Positions 7,808 through 15,733 of a DNA stretch of 18,778 bases are shown piece by piece. The notes under the pieces were generated by a model. It did no database searches and was not told the DNA's origin. It saw only the letters and a program-made list of their open reading frames with translations. The position numbers and the translations under genes are program-made. The first letter of the stretch is position 1. Each line of letters begins with the position of its first letter. The DNA is from an uncultured Bifidobacterium sp. (GTDB lineage: Bacteria > Actinomycetota > Actinomycetes > Actinomycetales > Bifidobacteriaceae). Location of the stretch: positions 1 through 18,778 of the forward strand of contig NZ_CASEXV010000031.1 in the NCBI RefSeq assembly GCF_949292005.1, read 5' to 3'.

Positions 7808-9220
7808 TCACCCCACCCGCTGACGTTTGCCGAACAACCCCTGCGGACGGAAAAGCAGCACGATGATGAGAATGGCCAAAGCGCTCGCGTACCGCATGTC
7901 ATTGGGAATGATCAAAGAACTCATATCAGCGACGACACCGATGATCAGCGACCCCACCAGCGCGCCGTTCGCGGTGCCCAGACCCCCCAGCGTGACCGCC
8001 GAGAACATGAGCAGAAGCAGCAGGGCTCCCGTGTTCCAGGCGACGCCGTTGAGGTATATGCCGATCAGAACACCGGACAACGCGGCCAAGGATGTGGACA
8101 TGATCCACACCACCCGCACCACGCGCTCCACGTTGATGCCCGACGCCGCCGCGAGGGACGCGTTGTCGGACACGGCCCGCGTGGCGCGTCCGGTCCGCGT
8201 TCTGTAAAGGAAGAACGTCACGCCGGCTATCACCGCGATCGCCAGACCGGCCGACAGCAGCGTGGGGGCATCGGTGGTGATCGGGCCAATCTGGAAGCCC
8301 CCGGGAACATCCACTGTGATGCCCAAAGTGCTACCGCCAAAGAAGAATTGGTAGGTGTATTGGAGCGCCATCGACAATCCGATGGTCACGATCATCTGCT
8401 GCATCGTCCCCACATGGCGGCGACGCAACGGCGCCCACACCAGATCGTTTTGGATCCATCCGGTCAGACCGCCGACGAGGATGGCGAACAGTGCGGAGGC
8501 CCACAGCGGCATGTGCATCATCTGCGTTCCCACATAGGCCATCAGTCCGCCGAGAGTGACCTGCTCACCGTGTGAGAAGGAGCTCAACCCCGTGGTGCCA
8601 TAGATGAGGTTCATGCCCATGCTCATCAGTCCGAGCATGAGGCCGAAGATCAGTCCTGAGAACAACTGCTGCCAGAACCGCGAACGAACGGTGGACCACC
8701 ACGTCGACTGTCCAGATCCCGTTGATTCCTCGGAGGACGAGGAGGATTCGGACGATGCCGTTCCCGAACTCGACGAGGACGAGGACGCGGACGAGCTGGA
8801 CTCGTCATTGGACTTCGACGAGGCGGCATCGAAGCGCACCACACCGCGCTGAAGGCTGAAGCTGCTCTTGTTTATCTTCACCGTGGCCGAGGATGCTGCC
8901 AAGCCGTATTTGCTCGCCACCGAGGAGTCGATGGTCACCGTGTACGTGCCGTTGCTCTCCACGGAGAACGCCCACCGGCCATCACTCGCGCTTGTCGTCG
9001 TGGCCTTCTCCGTCCCGGAAAGCGTGATGGTCACCCCTGCTATGGGTTTCTGCGAGGTGTCCTGAAGCAGTCCGCTCACGCATCCGTTCGTCGCCGTGGG
9101 ATTGCACACATCCACGGCTTCGGCGGCCTGGCTCTGAGCCGGAAACACCAGAAAAGCCACGGCAAGAAGGATGGCGGGAATAATGGCCGACAGCCACCGC
9201 GACCGGGTTTCAACCCTCAT
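7808..9220 (-). CDS. livH: Branched-chain amino acid ABC transporter permease LivH fused to a secreted beta-sandwich domain
   Basis: The second membrane subunit of the Liv importer, but with an extra exported module. From the ATG at 9220 (470 residues; GAGAGG 8 nt upstream) it starts with a signal-peptide-like segment (Arg-rich, then AIIPAILLAVAFLVFP, possible cleavage near QSQA-AEA at about 32). Residues about 39-115 look like a carboxypeptidase-regulatory/Cna-B-like beta-sandwich: VSGLLQDTSQKPIAGVTITL, SASDGRWAFSVESNGTYTVTI. Two Cys (39, 47) may form a disulfide. A Ser-rich linker (about 134-172) then leads to the LivH permease, from about 185: GLMSMGMNLIYGTTGLSSFSHGE, GTMQQMIVTIGLSMALQY, RTRTGRATRAVSDN, TLGGLGTANGALVGSLIIG, and the final LLFRPQGLFGKRQR. 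Ordinary LivH is about 290-310 residues. An ATG at 9241 is possible but lacks a ribosome site. It is the first gene of the operon. Confidence 0.92.
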   Translation of the reverse strand: MRVETRSRWLSAIIPAILLAVAFLVFPAQSQAAEAVDVCNPTATNGCVSGLLQDTSQKPIAGVTITLSGTEKATTTSASDGRWAFSVESNGTYTVTIDSSVASKYGLAASSATVKINKSSFSLQRGVVRFDAASSKSNDESSSSASSSSSSSGTASSESSSSSEESTGSGQSTWWSTVRSRFWQQLFSGLIFGLMLGLMSMGMNLIYGTTGLSSFSHGEQVTLGGLMAYVGTQMMHMPLWASALFAILVGGLTGWIQNDLVWAPLRRRHVGTMQQMIVTIGLSMALQYTYQFFFGGSTLGITVDVPGGFQIGPITTDAPTLLSAGLAIAVIAGVTFFLYRTRTGRATRAVSDNASLAAASGINVERVVRVVWIMSTSLAALSGVLIGIYLNGVAWNTGALLLLLMFSAVTLGGLGTANGALVGSLIIGVVADMSSLIIPNDMRYASALAILIIVLLFRPQGLFGKRQRVG

Positions 9221-9296
9221 AAGCGCGTCCTCTCTCTGCATCGTTTCTCACACGCTATGCAGAGAAAGACCCCGAGCGATTGCCCTCAGGTTTCAC

Positions 9297-9310
9297 CCTC
9301 GTTACCGAGG
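9297..9310 (-). promoter_or_regulatory. Small hairpin upstream of livH (function unknown)
   Basis: CCTCG (9297-9301) and CGAGG (9306-9310) pair around a 4-nt loop that reads GTAA on the - strand, a GNRA-type tetraloop. It lies about 77-90 nt before the livH ATG in the 136-bp gap after clcA. I see no convincing -35/-10 pair there. It may be part of the livH leader or chance. Confidence 0.25.
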
Positions 9311-9356
9311 AGCGCATTCCGTAACCAGAACGAAAAAGCGCGGCTCCACGCCACAA

Positions 9357-10958
9357 TCATGACCGGCCCGTCCCACACAGGGAGTCCATGTCCGCGCGGA
9401 CCTGGGTGACCTGCGCCGCGGGGAACATGAGGAGGAGATAATCGCCGGCCATCATAACGGTCGTCGCCGTCGGGACTATCTCGTCGTCGCCCCGACGAAT
9501 GTCCACAACCGCCGCCGAGGACGGCCAGGCCACATCGCCCAGACTCCGGCCGGCAAGAGGGCTCCCGACCTCGACCCCGAACTCCATGACCGCGTTGCCC
9601 GATTCGCGCCCCCTCGAATCACGCAGGCTTCCGGCCGCCTCATCCGGATGGGAATCCACGTACCGGTCCAACAACGCCGAATAAATGGGCTTGATATGCA
9701 ACAGGTCGGACACGAAAAGGGCCGCGAACGCGCAAGCCGTGACCGGAAGCATGTGGACCAGCGTCCCCGACATCTCCACGGTCAGAAGAATCGACGTGAC
9801 CGGAGCCTTGACGGACGCCGCCAGCGTCCCGGCCATCGCGCACACGGCGAACACCGCGACGTGACCGGACGGGACGCCCGCATGACCGGCGAGGATCCCC
9901 ACCACGCTGCCCGTCAGGGTCCCGGATGCGAGTATCGGCATGAAAATGCCTCCCGGAACCCCGCTCCCGAAGCTCGTCGATGTGAACAGCATCTTCACGG
10001 CAAGCAGCACCAGAAGAAAACCCACTCCGCTGGTGGCACGCTCGGCGAAGCCAATGAGGTCCTCGCCCCCGCCAAGCGCCATCGGCAGCCATATTCCCAC
10101 CGGCAGCGCCACCACAAGCGCCACAAGCGGGCGCGCGGGCGCGGAAATCCTCGAGTACGCCGTCTGGAAGCCCAGAAGCATGATGTTGATGAGGGATCCG
10201 ACAAGACCGGCCGCGATGCCCAATGGCACCATCCACAGATATTCGGTCAACGACAGCTGGGAGAGTCTCGTGAAGTTGAGGACCGGCGTCAGGCCGAACC
10301 AGTATTCCGACACGAAATCCGCGCTGAGCGATGCGGCTGTGGCGGATAGCAGGATCATCGGCGAGAAGCTGCGGTGAACCTCCTCCAATGCGAACATCAT
10401 TCCCGAAAGGGGCGCGTTGAACGCCGCGGACAGACCAGCCGCGGCCCCGGCGGTCATCAGATAGTTGGATTCGATCCCACGTCGTCCCATGGCACGGGAC
10501 GACGCCTGACCCGTTGCCGCGCCGATCTGTATTGACGGACCCTCACGTCCCAGAGACAGGCCGAACATGCCGCACAGCAGACCACCCACGAATCGGACGA
10601 GAAGAATCCTCAGCCATGTCATGTGCATTCCGCGGAGCACCACACCCTCGACCTGAGGAATACCGCTTCCGCCCGCCATGGGTTCCCAAGCGACCAGAAA
10701 GGCGACGAGCAATCCCACGGCGATGGCCGCGCAAATCCACACGCCAATCCATCGGGGATCACGCAGAATCATGGCATAGCCACGCCGTGCCGCAACAGTC
10801 CCCGCGTCAATGCCCTCGCGGTACAGGGACACGAGCATCCCCACGATGATTCCGCACAGCATGGCGCGCAACGCCATTATCCACTGGGTCCGTCTCAGAC
10901 GGGACAGCAGACCGCCCAGATCCTCGTACCCATGTCGAATGTCCCGCGGTCCACGCAC
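9357..10958 (-). CDS. clcA: ClC-family chloride/proton antiporter with C-terminal RCK_C (TrkA_C) domain
   Basis: An integral membrane anion transporter of 533 residues. The three ClC selectivity signatures are present: GGSGIPQ (96-102), GREGPS with gating Glu139 (137-142), and GVPGGIFMP (333-341). The central Tyr is in KPIYSALL (Tyr426). The internal proton glutamate matches in FALEEVHRSF (Glu192/193), which points to a Cl-/H+ exchanger rather than a passive channel. From about 457 to 525 a cytosolic RCK_C-like domain follows (FGVEVGSPLAGRSLGDVAWP, VVDIRRGDDEIVPTATTVMMAGDYLLLM) in place of the CBS domains common in this family; its ligand is unknown. The start is GTG, with AGGGGG about 10 nt upstream. 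It lies 75 bp downstream of purA on the same strand, so co-transcription is possible. No clear terminator follows it. Confidence 0.93.
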   Translation of the reverse strand: MRGPRDIRHGYEDLGGLLSRLRRTQWIMALRAMLCGIIVGMLVSLYREGIDAGTVAARRGYAMILRDPRWIGVWICAAIAVGLLVAFLVAWEPMAGGSGIPQVEGVVLRGMHMTWLRILLVRFVGGLLCGMFGLSLGREGPSIQIGAATGQASSRAMGRRGIESNYLMTAGAAAGLSAAFNAPLSGMMFALEEVHRSFSPMILLSATAASLSADFVSEYWFGLTPVLNFTRLSQLSLTEYLWMVPLGIAAGLVGSLINIMLLGFQTAYSRISAPARPLVALVVALPVGIWLPMALGGGEDLIGFAERATSGVGFLLVLLAVKMLFTSTSFGSGVPGGIFMPILASGTLTGSVVGILAGHAGVPSGHVAVFAVCAMAGTLAASVKAPVTSILLTVEMSGTLVHMLPVTACAFAALFVSDLLHIKPIYSALLDRYVDSHPDEAAGSLRDSRGRESGNAVMEFGVEVGSPLAGRSLGDVAWPSSAAVVDIRRGDDEIVPTATTVMMAGDYLLLMFPAAQVTQVRADMDSLCGTGRS

Positions 10959-11033
10959 TCGCCACGAACCCCCTCACAATCCGACCCAACCTGAATACAC
11001 GGGCCGGACACTCCTCCACGCGATGACGGCGGC

Positions 11034-12335
11034 TCAGTCAACAAGCGAATGGATCTCAATCACATGATCGCGCTGTGGACCAGTGCCGATAAGCGATATG
11101 CGGCATCCGGAAAGCTCCTCGAGACGCCTCACATAATCCTGGCAGGTGCTTGGAAGATCCTTGAAGGAGTGAATGGTTGAGATGTCCTCATCCCATCCGG
11201 GATGCATCTCGTAGACCGGCTTGGCCGTGGCGAACTCCGCCTGATCGACGGGCATGTCCTCGCACCTCTCATGGGTGCCATCGGCATGTTCCACGTCATA
11301 GGCCACGCAGACGGGAATCTGCTTCAGACCCGTAAGAACATCGAGCTTCGTAAGAACGATGTCGGTCAATCCGTTGACCTGAGCCGCGTAACGGTTCACC
11401 ACAGCGTCGAACCATCCGCAACGGCGAGGACGGCCTGTGGTCACACCGAACTCATGTCCCTGACGACGTAGCCACTCCCCCTGCTCATCAAGAAGCTCCG
11501 TGGGGAACGGCCCCTCACCCACACGGGTCACGTATGCTTTGGACACACCGATCACCCTGGTGATCTTGGTCGGCCCCACACCGGTTCCCGTGCAGGCGCC
11601 TCCAGCCGTGGGATTCGATGACGTCACGAAGGGATAGGTCCCGTGGTCGACGTCCAGCATCGTGGCCTGTCCACCTTCGAACAGCACCGTCTTCCCCGCG
11701 TCCAGCGCCTTGTTAAGCACTAGGGACGTGTTGGCCACATATGGGCGCAGGCGCTCGCCGAGCTTGAGAAGCTCATCGGTGGTCTCATCCACATCGATGG
11801 GCCGGCGGTTGTAAAGCTTGACCAGCATCTGGTTCTTCTGGTGAAGGCTCGCCTCGACCTTGTCGCGCAGATGCCCCTCATTGAAAAGATCATGGACGCG
11901 AATCCCGACGCGGTTGATCTTGTCGGCGTACGCCGGACCGATTCCCCGGCCCGTCGTGCCTATCCGCCGCTTGCCCAGAAAACGCTCGGTCACCTTGTCG
12001 ATTACGCGGTGGTATGGCGCGATGACATGCGACTCCTCGCTGACCAGTAGTCTGGAGCAGTCCACGCCACGGGCCTGCAGTCCGTCGATCTCCTCGAAAA
12101 GGACCTCGGGATCGACGACGACGCCATTGCCGATGACCGGAGTTACTCCGGGACTGATGATGCCGCTGGGAAGAAGGTGCAGCGCGTACGACTCATCACC
12201 CACCACCACGGTGTGGCCGGCGTTGTTTCCTCCGTTGAACCGGGCCACATAGTCGACATGGGAGCCGATCAGATCGGTGGCCTTGCCTTTGCCTTCATCC
12301 CCCCACTGGGCGCCAATCAGAACAATTCCGGGCAT
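11034..12335 (-). CDS. purA: Adenylosuccinate synthetase
   Basis: Catalyses IMP + Asp + GTP to adenylosuccinate, the first committed step to AMP, in the cytoplasm. It has 433 residues, the usual bacterial length (about 430). Motifs: QWGDEGKGK (10-18, with catalytic Asp13), RFNGGNNAGHT (32-42, catalytic His41), GTTGRGIGPAY, FEGGQATMLDVDHGTYPFVTSSNPTAGGACTGTGVGP, the Asp-binding loop TTGRPRRCGWFDAV, LTKLDVL, and the C-terminal GTGPQRDHVI. The ATG at 12335 has AGGAGGT 5 nt upstream. It follows fba after 80 bp on the same strand; a small ATTCC/GGAAT dyad at about 12357-12369 lies between them, and no strong promoter is visible there. Confidence 0.97.
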   Translation of the reverse strand: MPGIVLIGAQWGDEGKGKATDLIGSHVDYVARFNGGNNAGHTVVVGDESYALHLLPSGIISPGVTPVIGNGVVVDPEVLFEEIDGLQARGVDCSRLLVSEESHVIAPYHRVIDKVTERFLGKRRIGTTGRGIGPAYADKINRVGIRVHDLFNEGHLRDKVEASLHQKNQMLVKLYNRRPIDVDETTDELLKLGERLRPYVANTSLVLNKALDAGKTVLFEGGQATMLDVDHGTYPFVTSSNPTAGGACTGTGVGPTKITRVIGVSKAYVTRVGEGPFPTELLDEQGEWLRRQGHEFGVTTGRPRRCGWFDAVVNRYAAQVNGLTDIVLTKLDVLTGLKQIPVCVAYDVEHADGTHERCEDMPVDQAEFATAKPVYEMHPGWDEDISTIHSFKDLPSTCQDYVRRLEELSGCRISLIGTGPQRDHVIEIHSLVD

Positions 12336-12415
12336 ACCGCACCTCCTGAACTCGAATTCCGCCGGAATCAGGCTATCGCGAGCGCCCTACACAGAACCGC
12401 CGGGCCGAGCACCCC

Positions 12416-13480
12416 TCACCGCAAAGCGCGGCCGGCCGATCCCAGCTGCTCACACGCTCGCACGACCCTCTGGGCCATCGCGTCCTCCGCCGAGCGCCCC
12501 CACGACCGTGGATCGTAAAAACGCTTGTCGCCCACCTCGCCATCCACTTTGAGAACCGCGTCGTAATGGGCGAACATGTGTCCCGCCACCGCCCGCGTGA
12601 AGGCGTATTGGGTGTCCGTGTCGACGTTCATCTTGACGACGCCATAGGAGACGGCCTCGGCGATCTCCTCCGGCGCGGACCCTGACCCTCCATGGAAAAC
12701 CAGATGGAACGGCTTCCCCGGCACCAGAGCGGACGGGTCCACATCCGGGAAGGCGCCCGCCCGCGCCCTCGCGTCCACCTCATGCTGGATGCGCCCCAGC
12801 AACGAGGGACGCAGCTTGACAACCCCCGGCTTGTATGCGCCATGGACGTTGCCGAAGGTGAAGGCCGCCATGTAACGGCCGCGCTCACCCAACCCAAGAC
12901 GCTCCACGACCTTGACCGCATCCGCCGGCGTGGAGTACAACCGCTCGTCGATGTCGGCCCGATGCCCATCCTCCTCGCCGCCCACGGCTCCGATTTCGAT
13001 CTCCAGCACGGTTCCCGCCGCGCGACATAGATCCAACAGATGTCGAGCCATGGTGAGGTTCTGGGCGAGGGGGACACTCGATCCGTCCCACATATGCGAC
13101 TGGAAGGCCGGTTCCTGGCCGTGACGCCTCTGATCGATCTCCCGGTGCAGCAACGGCAAAACCCAGTCGTCCAGATACTGTGGCGCGCAATGATCCGTAT
13201 GCAGTGCGACCGTGACCCCGGTGTATCTGGATGCCACCTCTCTCGCGAAGGCCGCGAAGGCCAGCGATCCGGCCGCCCTGTCGGCAAGGGCCTTGCCGGA
13301 CAGATACGCGGCGCCTCCCACCGACACCTGGATGATACCGTCGGAATCCGCCTCGGCAAACCCCTGCAACGCGGCGTTCAGCGTCTGCGTGCTCGTAACG
13401 TTGATGGCCGGATAGGCGTATCCACCCCGCAATGCGGCGTCCAACATCGCGGCATATTCCTCGCTTGTGGCAATGGTCAT
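12416..13480 (-). CDS. fba: Class II fructose-bisphosphate aldolase
   Basis: A zinc-dependent cytoplasmic aldolase that interconverts fructose-1,6-bisphosphate with glyceraldehyde-3-phosphate and dihydroxyacetone phosphate. It has 354 residues, usual for class II-A. Motifs: YAYPAINVTS (21-30), ALHTDHC with catalytic Asp96 and zinc His97 (92-98), IEIGAVGGEEDG (161-172), FGNVHGAYKPG with zinc His213, VFHGGSGS with zinc His263, and KMNVDTDTQYAF (283-294) for phosphate binding. The ATG at 13480 starts the conserved N-terminus (MTIATSEEYAAML); a longer open frame to 13627 adds only non-homologous residues. The nearest GGAG is just 2 nt from the ATG, while GATAAT ends 6 nt upstream, so translation may be leaderless. 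It is divergent from the nitroreductase gene. Confidence 0.96.
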   Translation of the reverse strand: MTIATSEEYAAMLDAALRGGYAYPAINVTSTQTLNAALQGFAEADSDGIIQVSVGGAAYLSGKALADRAAGSLAFAAFAREVASRYTGVTVALHTDHCAPQYLDDWVLPLLHREIDQRRHGQEPAFQSHMWDGSSVPLAQNLTMARHLLDLCRAAGTVLEIEIGAVGGEEDGHRADIDERLYSTPADAVKVVERLGLGERGRYMAAFTFGNVHGAYKPGVVKLRPSLLGRIQHEVDARARAGAFPDVDPSALVPGKPFHLVFHGGSGSAPEEIAEAVSYGVVKMNVDTDTQYAFTRAVAGHMFAHYDAVLKVDGEVGDKRFYDPRSWGRSAEDAMAQRVVRACEQLGSAGRALR

Positions 13481-13517
13481 GGCTCCATTATCCTTCGAAA
13501 AGACGCTCGGGCGGACA

Positions 13518-13530
13518 TCACGACGCGTGA
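13518..13530. promoter_or_regulatory. Perfect short dyad TCACGacgCGTGA in the fba/nitroreductase divergent region
   Basis: TCACG (13518-13522) and CGTGA (13526-13530) form a perfect inverted repeat 38 bp upstream of the fba ATG and 95 bp from the nitroreductase ATG. Its position in a 145-bp divergent control region makes it a possible regulator site. No family-specific consensus is recognised, and a short GC-rich dyad can arise by chance. Confidence 0.3.
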
Positions 13531-13625
13531 CCACGCTGTACGCGCAAAGGTCCGGCCGTCCATATCCCGCCGATAGGATTGCGGTGCGACCGTGACGACA
13601 TTGGGACGAGAGGACACGACAAACC

Positions 13626-14333
13626 ATGACAGACCAACCAGCGAAGGATCAGGATAACGCCAATCGCATAAGCCTTTCCGAGGCCATAACCAGCCGCCGG
13701 TCCGTGCGCAATTTCGACTCCGCCGTCCACATTACCCACGATGAGCTTCTGGGAATGCTCGACGAAGCGGCGCGGGCGCCATCCTCCGTCAACATGCAGC
13801 CCTGGCGCTTCCTGATAGTCGAATCCGAGGAGGCCCGTAAGAAACTCCTTCCCTTGATGCGTCTGAACAAACGCCAGACAAGGGACGCGTCCGACCTGAT
13901 CGTCATCTTTGGGGATCTCGAATGCTACCGCAAGGCCGAGGAGATCTACGGGCAGGCTGCGGAACGCGGAATACTACCCAGGCTGATGGCCAAGGCGCAG
14001 CTTGCCGCGATCGTTCCCGCATACCGCAAGTTCACCCGTGAGAAGATGACGCGAGTCGTCCACATCGACTCCAGTCTCATGGCCATGCAGCTCATGCTCG
14101 TGGCACGCGAGCACGGCTACGACACGAATCCGATAGGGGGATTCGAGGAGGACCGGATAGCCGAAACGTTCGGCCTTGATCCAAACCGTTATGTGCCCGT
14201 GATCATCCTCGCTGTCGGCAAGGCCGCAAAGCCCGGACACGAATCCTATCGGCTTCCCGCGCGCGAACTAATCTGGTGGAACGACGCCCACGGCACCGAG
14301 CCAGGGCAGGGAGAAGAGAAGGAACGGTTATGA
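13626..14333 (+). CDS. Nitroreductase-family FMN-dependent oxidoreductase
   Basis: A 235-residue cytoplasmic flavoprotein of the nitroreductase superfamily, whose members reduce nitro groups, quinones, flavins or other acceptors with NAD(P)H. The N-terminal FMN-phosphate motif is ISLSEAITSRRSVRNFD (15-31), followed by LDEAARAPSSVNMQPWRFLIV (about 45-65). Later family features are HIDSSLMAMQLMLVAREHGYDTNPIGGFEEDRI, a short segment with VPVIILAVGKAAKP, and a charged C-terminal tail. The ATG at 13626 is preceded by GAGAGG at 11-12 nt, a somewhat long gap. The stop overlaps the next gene by ATGA. The physiological substrate cannot be inferred. It stands on the strand opposite to the long - strand blocks on both sides. 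Confidence 0.9.
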   Translation: MTDQPAKDQDNANRISLSEAITSRRSVRNFDSAVHITHDELLGMLDEAARAPSSVNMQPWRFLIVESEEARKKLLPLMRLNKRQTRDASDLIVIFGDLECYRKAEEIYGQAAERGILPRLMAKAQLAAIVPAYRKFTREKMTRVVHIDSSLMAMQLMLVAREHGYDTNPIGGFEEDRIAETFGLDPNRYVPVIILAVGKAAKPGHESYRLPARELIWWNDAHGTEPGQGEEKERL

Positions 14334-14716
14334 TTGTCGCCACTGCGATCGCCGCCACAGCGGCGGGATTGCTGCACGTGTTCATCTTCACGTTGGAGTC
14401 CATCCTGTGGGATTCGGACTTCGCGCGCGGAGTGTTCTCCATTGCGGATCCGGAGGAGTCCCGCGCCACGCGCTCGATGGCCTTCAACCAAGGCTTCTAC
14501 AATCTGTTCCTCGCGGTGATGGCAATCGTGGGCGCGATTCTCGCACTGACCGGGGGAAACTCCGCGGGCATGGCGCTGATTATCGCAGGCACGGGCTCGA
14601 TGACCGCGGCCGCGCTTGTCCTCCTCCTTTCGGATCCCACAAAACGATCCGCGGCGTTCAAGCAGATGGCGCTGCCGCTGCTCACTCTGGTTCTGTTGGC
14701 GATAAGCCTTGTGTGA
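14330..14716 (+). CDS. DUF1304 family small integral membrane protein
   Basis: A 128-residue membrane protein with four hydrophobic segments (about 3-22, 54-75, 77-100 and 107-127). The motif LLHVFIFTLESILWDSDFARGVFSI near the N-terminus and MAFNQGFYNLFLAVMAIVGAI are typical of DUF1304. No biochemical role is established. The ATG at 14330 overlaps the nitroreductase stop as ATGA, and AAGGA lies 6 nt upstream inside that gene, so translation is coupled and the two proteins probably act in the same process. A large hairpin lies 34 bp after the stop and probably ends the transcript. Confidence 0.85.
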   Translation: MIVATAIAATAAGLLHVFIFTLESILWDSDFARGVFSIADPEESRATRSMAFNQGFYNLFLAVMAIVGAILALTGGNSAGMALIIAGTGSMTAAALVLLLSDPTKRSAAFKQMALPLLTLVLLAISLV

Positions 14717-14750
14717 TGCGTTCGGCGCACCAGCGAGCTGTTTCTTGAGG

Positions 14751-14796
14751 AGAGGATGAGGGTGGTTCGATGGGAATCGAAGTACCCTCATCCTCT
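14751..14796 (+). terminator. Large two-tier hairpin after the nitroreductase-DUF1304 operon
   Basis: The outer stem is a perfect 13-bp inverted repeat, AGAGGATGAGGGT (14751-14763) with ACCCTCATCCTCT (14784-14796). Inside it, after a 2-nt by 2-nt mismatch, TTCGAT (14766-14771) pairs with ATCGAA (14776-14781) around a GGGA loop. Nineteen pairs in 46 nt make it the strongest structure noticed in the window. There is no T-run on either side, so it may be a factor-assisted or bidirectional terminator, or a repeat-family element. Confidence 0.6.
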
Positions 14797-14858
14797 TGAG
14801 TGTTTCACACGTTTCCGGACACAATGGACAGCTGCGATCGGATAGCTTTCGACGATTC

Positions 14859-14870
14859 CGTTATCATTCG
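14859..14870 (+). repeat. 12-bp direct repeat CGTTATCATTCG, left copy
   Basis: This copy lies 5' of the GIY-YIG remnant; the identical right copy is at 15734-15745, 875 bp away and just beyond the remnant. A 12-mer shared within about 1 kb is mildly improbable by chance. It could be a duplication left by an insertion or part of an attachment site, but this is inference. Confidence 0.35.
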
Positions 14871-14930
14871 CCATCATTCGCAGGCCCCACCCGACGACCT
14901 GCTCAATGTGGCCACTGCCCAAGAGAAACG

Positions 14931-15689
14931 ATGGGTGACATATCCAACGGCATATGTCAATGCTTCACTGTTACCCATGGTCTCACTGAACTGCCTTTCT
15001 TGGATTTCCACGGTTTCCCAGTAGACGGACACACGAGCGCGGCATTCGCCATGCCCCAGGACAGCCGCAAAGGCATCTACATCTACCGATTCAAAGACGG
15101 CACCTACTATGCCTCAACATGGCAGCCCGCTACGTGCAGCACGTGCATGAATATCATCATGAATCGACGTGCGTCGATCACGTAATTATCTACGCATGGT
15201 TTGCCTGGCTGCCTGATTCCATGAACGCCGACGAGCTGGACGATGCGGAGACCCGCACTATCATCTGGGCAGAATCCCAAGGCTGGGAGCTTCACAACAA
15301 ACTCAAACAAATAGGCCACAAGGCGAGGGAACCGTCATCATACAGTTGCATGACGAAGCAGGCCTGGAATTTTGTCTGGAATCGCGAGGAACGCACAATC
15401 AACGCACTTCCCACCGCCACGCTTCCCGAAGCGACCGTAAGCCAGCGACGACGCTATAAGAAACTCACAAACCTACCCGGATACGACGAGCTGCTTGAAA
15501 CGCTTGCGCTGTACGTTCGACACACGCACACGCTACTACCGGAACTACAAAGAACTTGCACAAGCAATGGCGGAACCGGCGACACTGGCATGGTGCTGGC
15601 GGCTCAACGTAGAACTTATGCGCCAGACCATCACACCTAACACACGCGGCAACAACCCACTACTCGCGGGGGCGGTCCTCAATCGTACG
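14931..15689 (+). pseudogene. GIY-YIG nuclease family protein, degenerate remnant in several frames
   Basis: The first piece (from ATG 14931, frame 3) reads LTELPFLDFHGFPVDG, then DSRKGIYIYRFKDGTYYA: GIY at 15072-15080 and a YY standing for the YIG half. Reading must then move to frame 2 at about 15114-15119, where MAARYVQHVHEYHHE supplies the conserved Arg and following helix, and LAWFAWLPDS-like sequence and DADELDDAETRTIIWAE-like sequence follow to about 15520 (NLPGYDELLETLALYVR). A last piece returns to frame 3 (ELAQAMAEPATLAWCWRLNVELMR, NNPLLAGAVL, about 15540-15680). The expected Gly-Lys/Gly-x-Ser after YY is missing, so bases were lost there, and the second junction also looks like a deletion. 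GIY-YIG domains cut DNA in repair, restriction or homing. The base composition looks less GC-rich than the neighbours. Confidence 0.7.
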
Positions 15690-15733
15690 CTGGACACGAT
15701 TCCGTTGCCCGATTCCGGGGATTGTTATCACCG

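Noticed and set aside
8700..8830. Repeated TCC/GAC-like triplets as a tandem DNA repeat
   Set aside because: They encode the Ser-rich linker of LivH with mixed serine codons; there is no regular DNA period.
9332..9356. Intrinsic terminator after clcA
   Set aside because: A TTTTT run follows GC-rich sequence on the - strand, but the only available stem is 3 bp, so no terminator is called.
14796..15185. Small + strand gene starting at 14796
   Set aside because: Its ATG lies on the end of the hairpin, there is no ribosome site, and the only recognisable part belongs to the GIY-YIG remnant.
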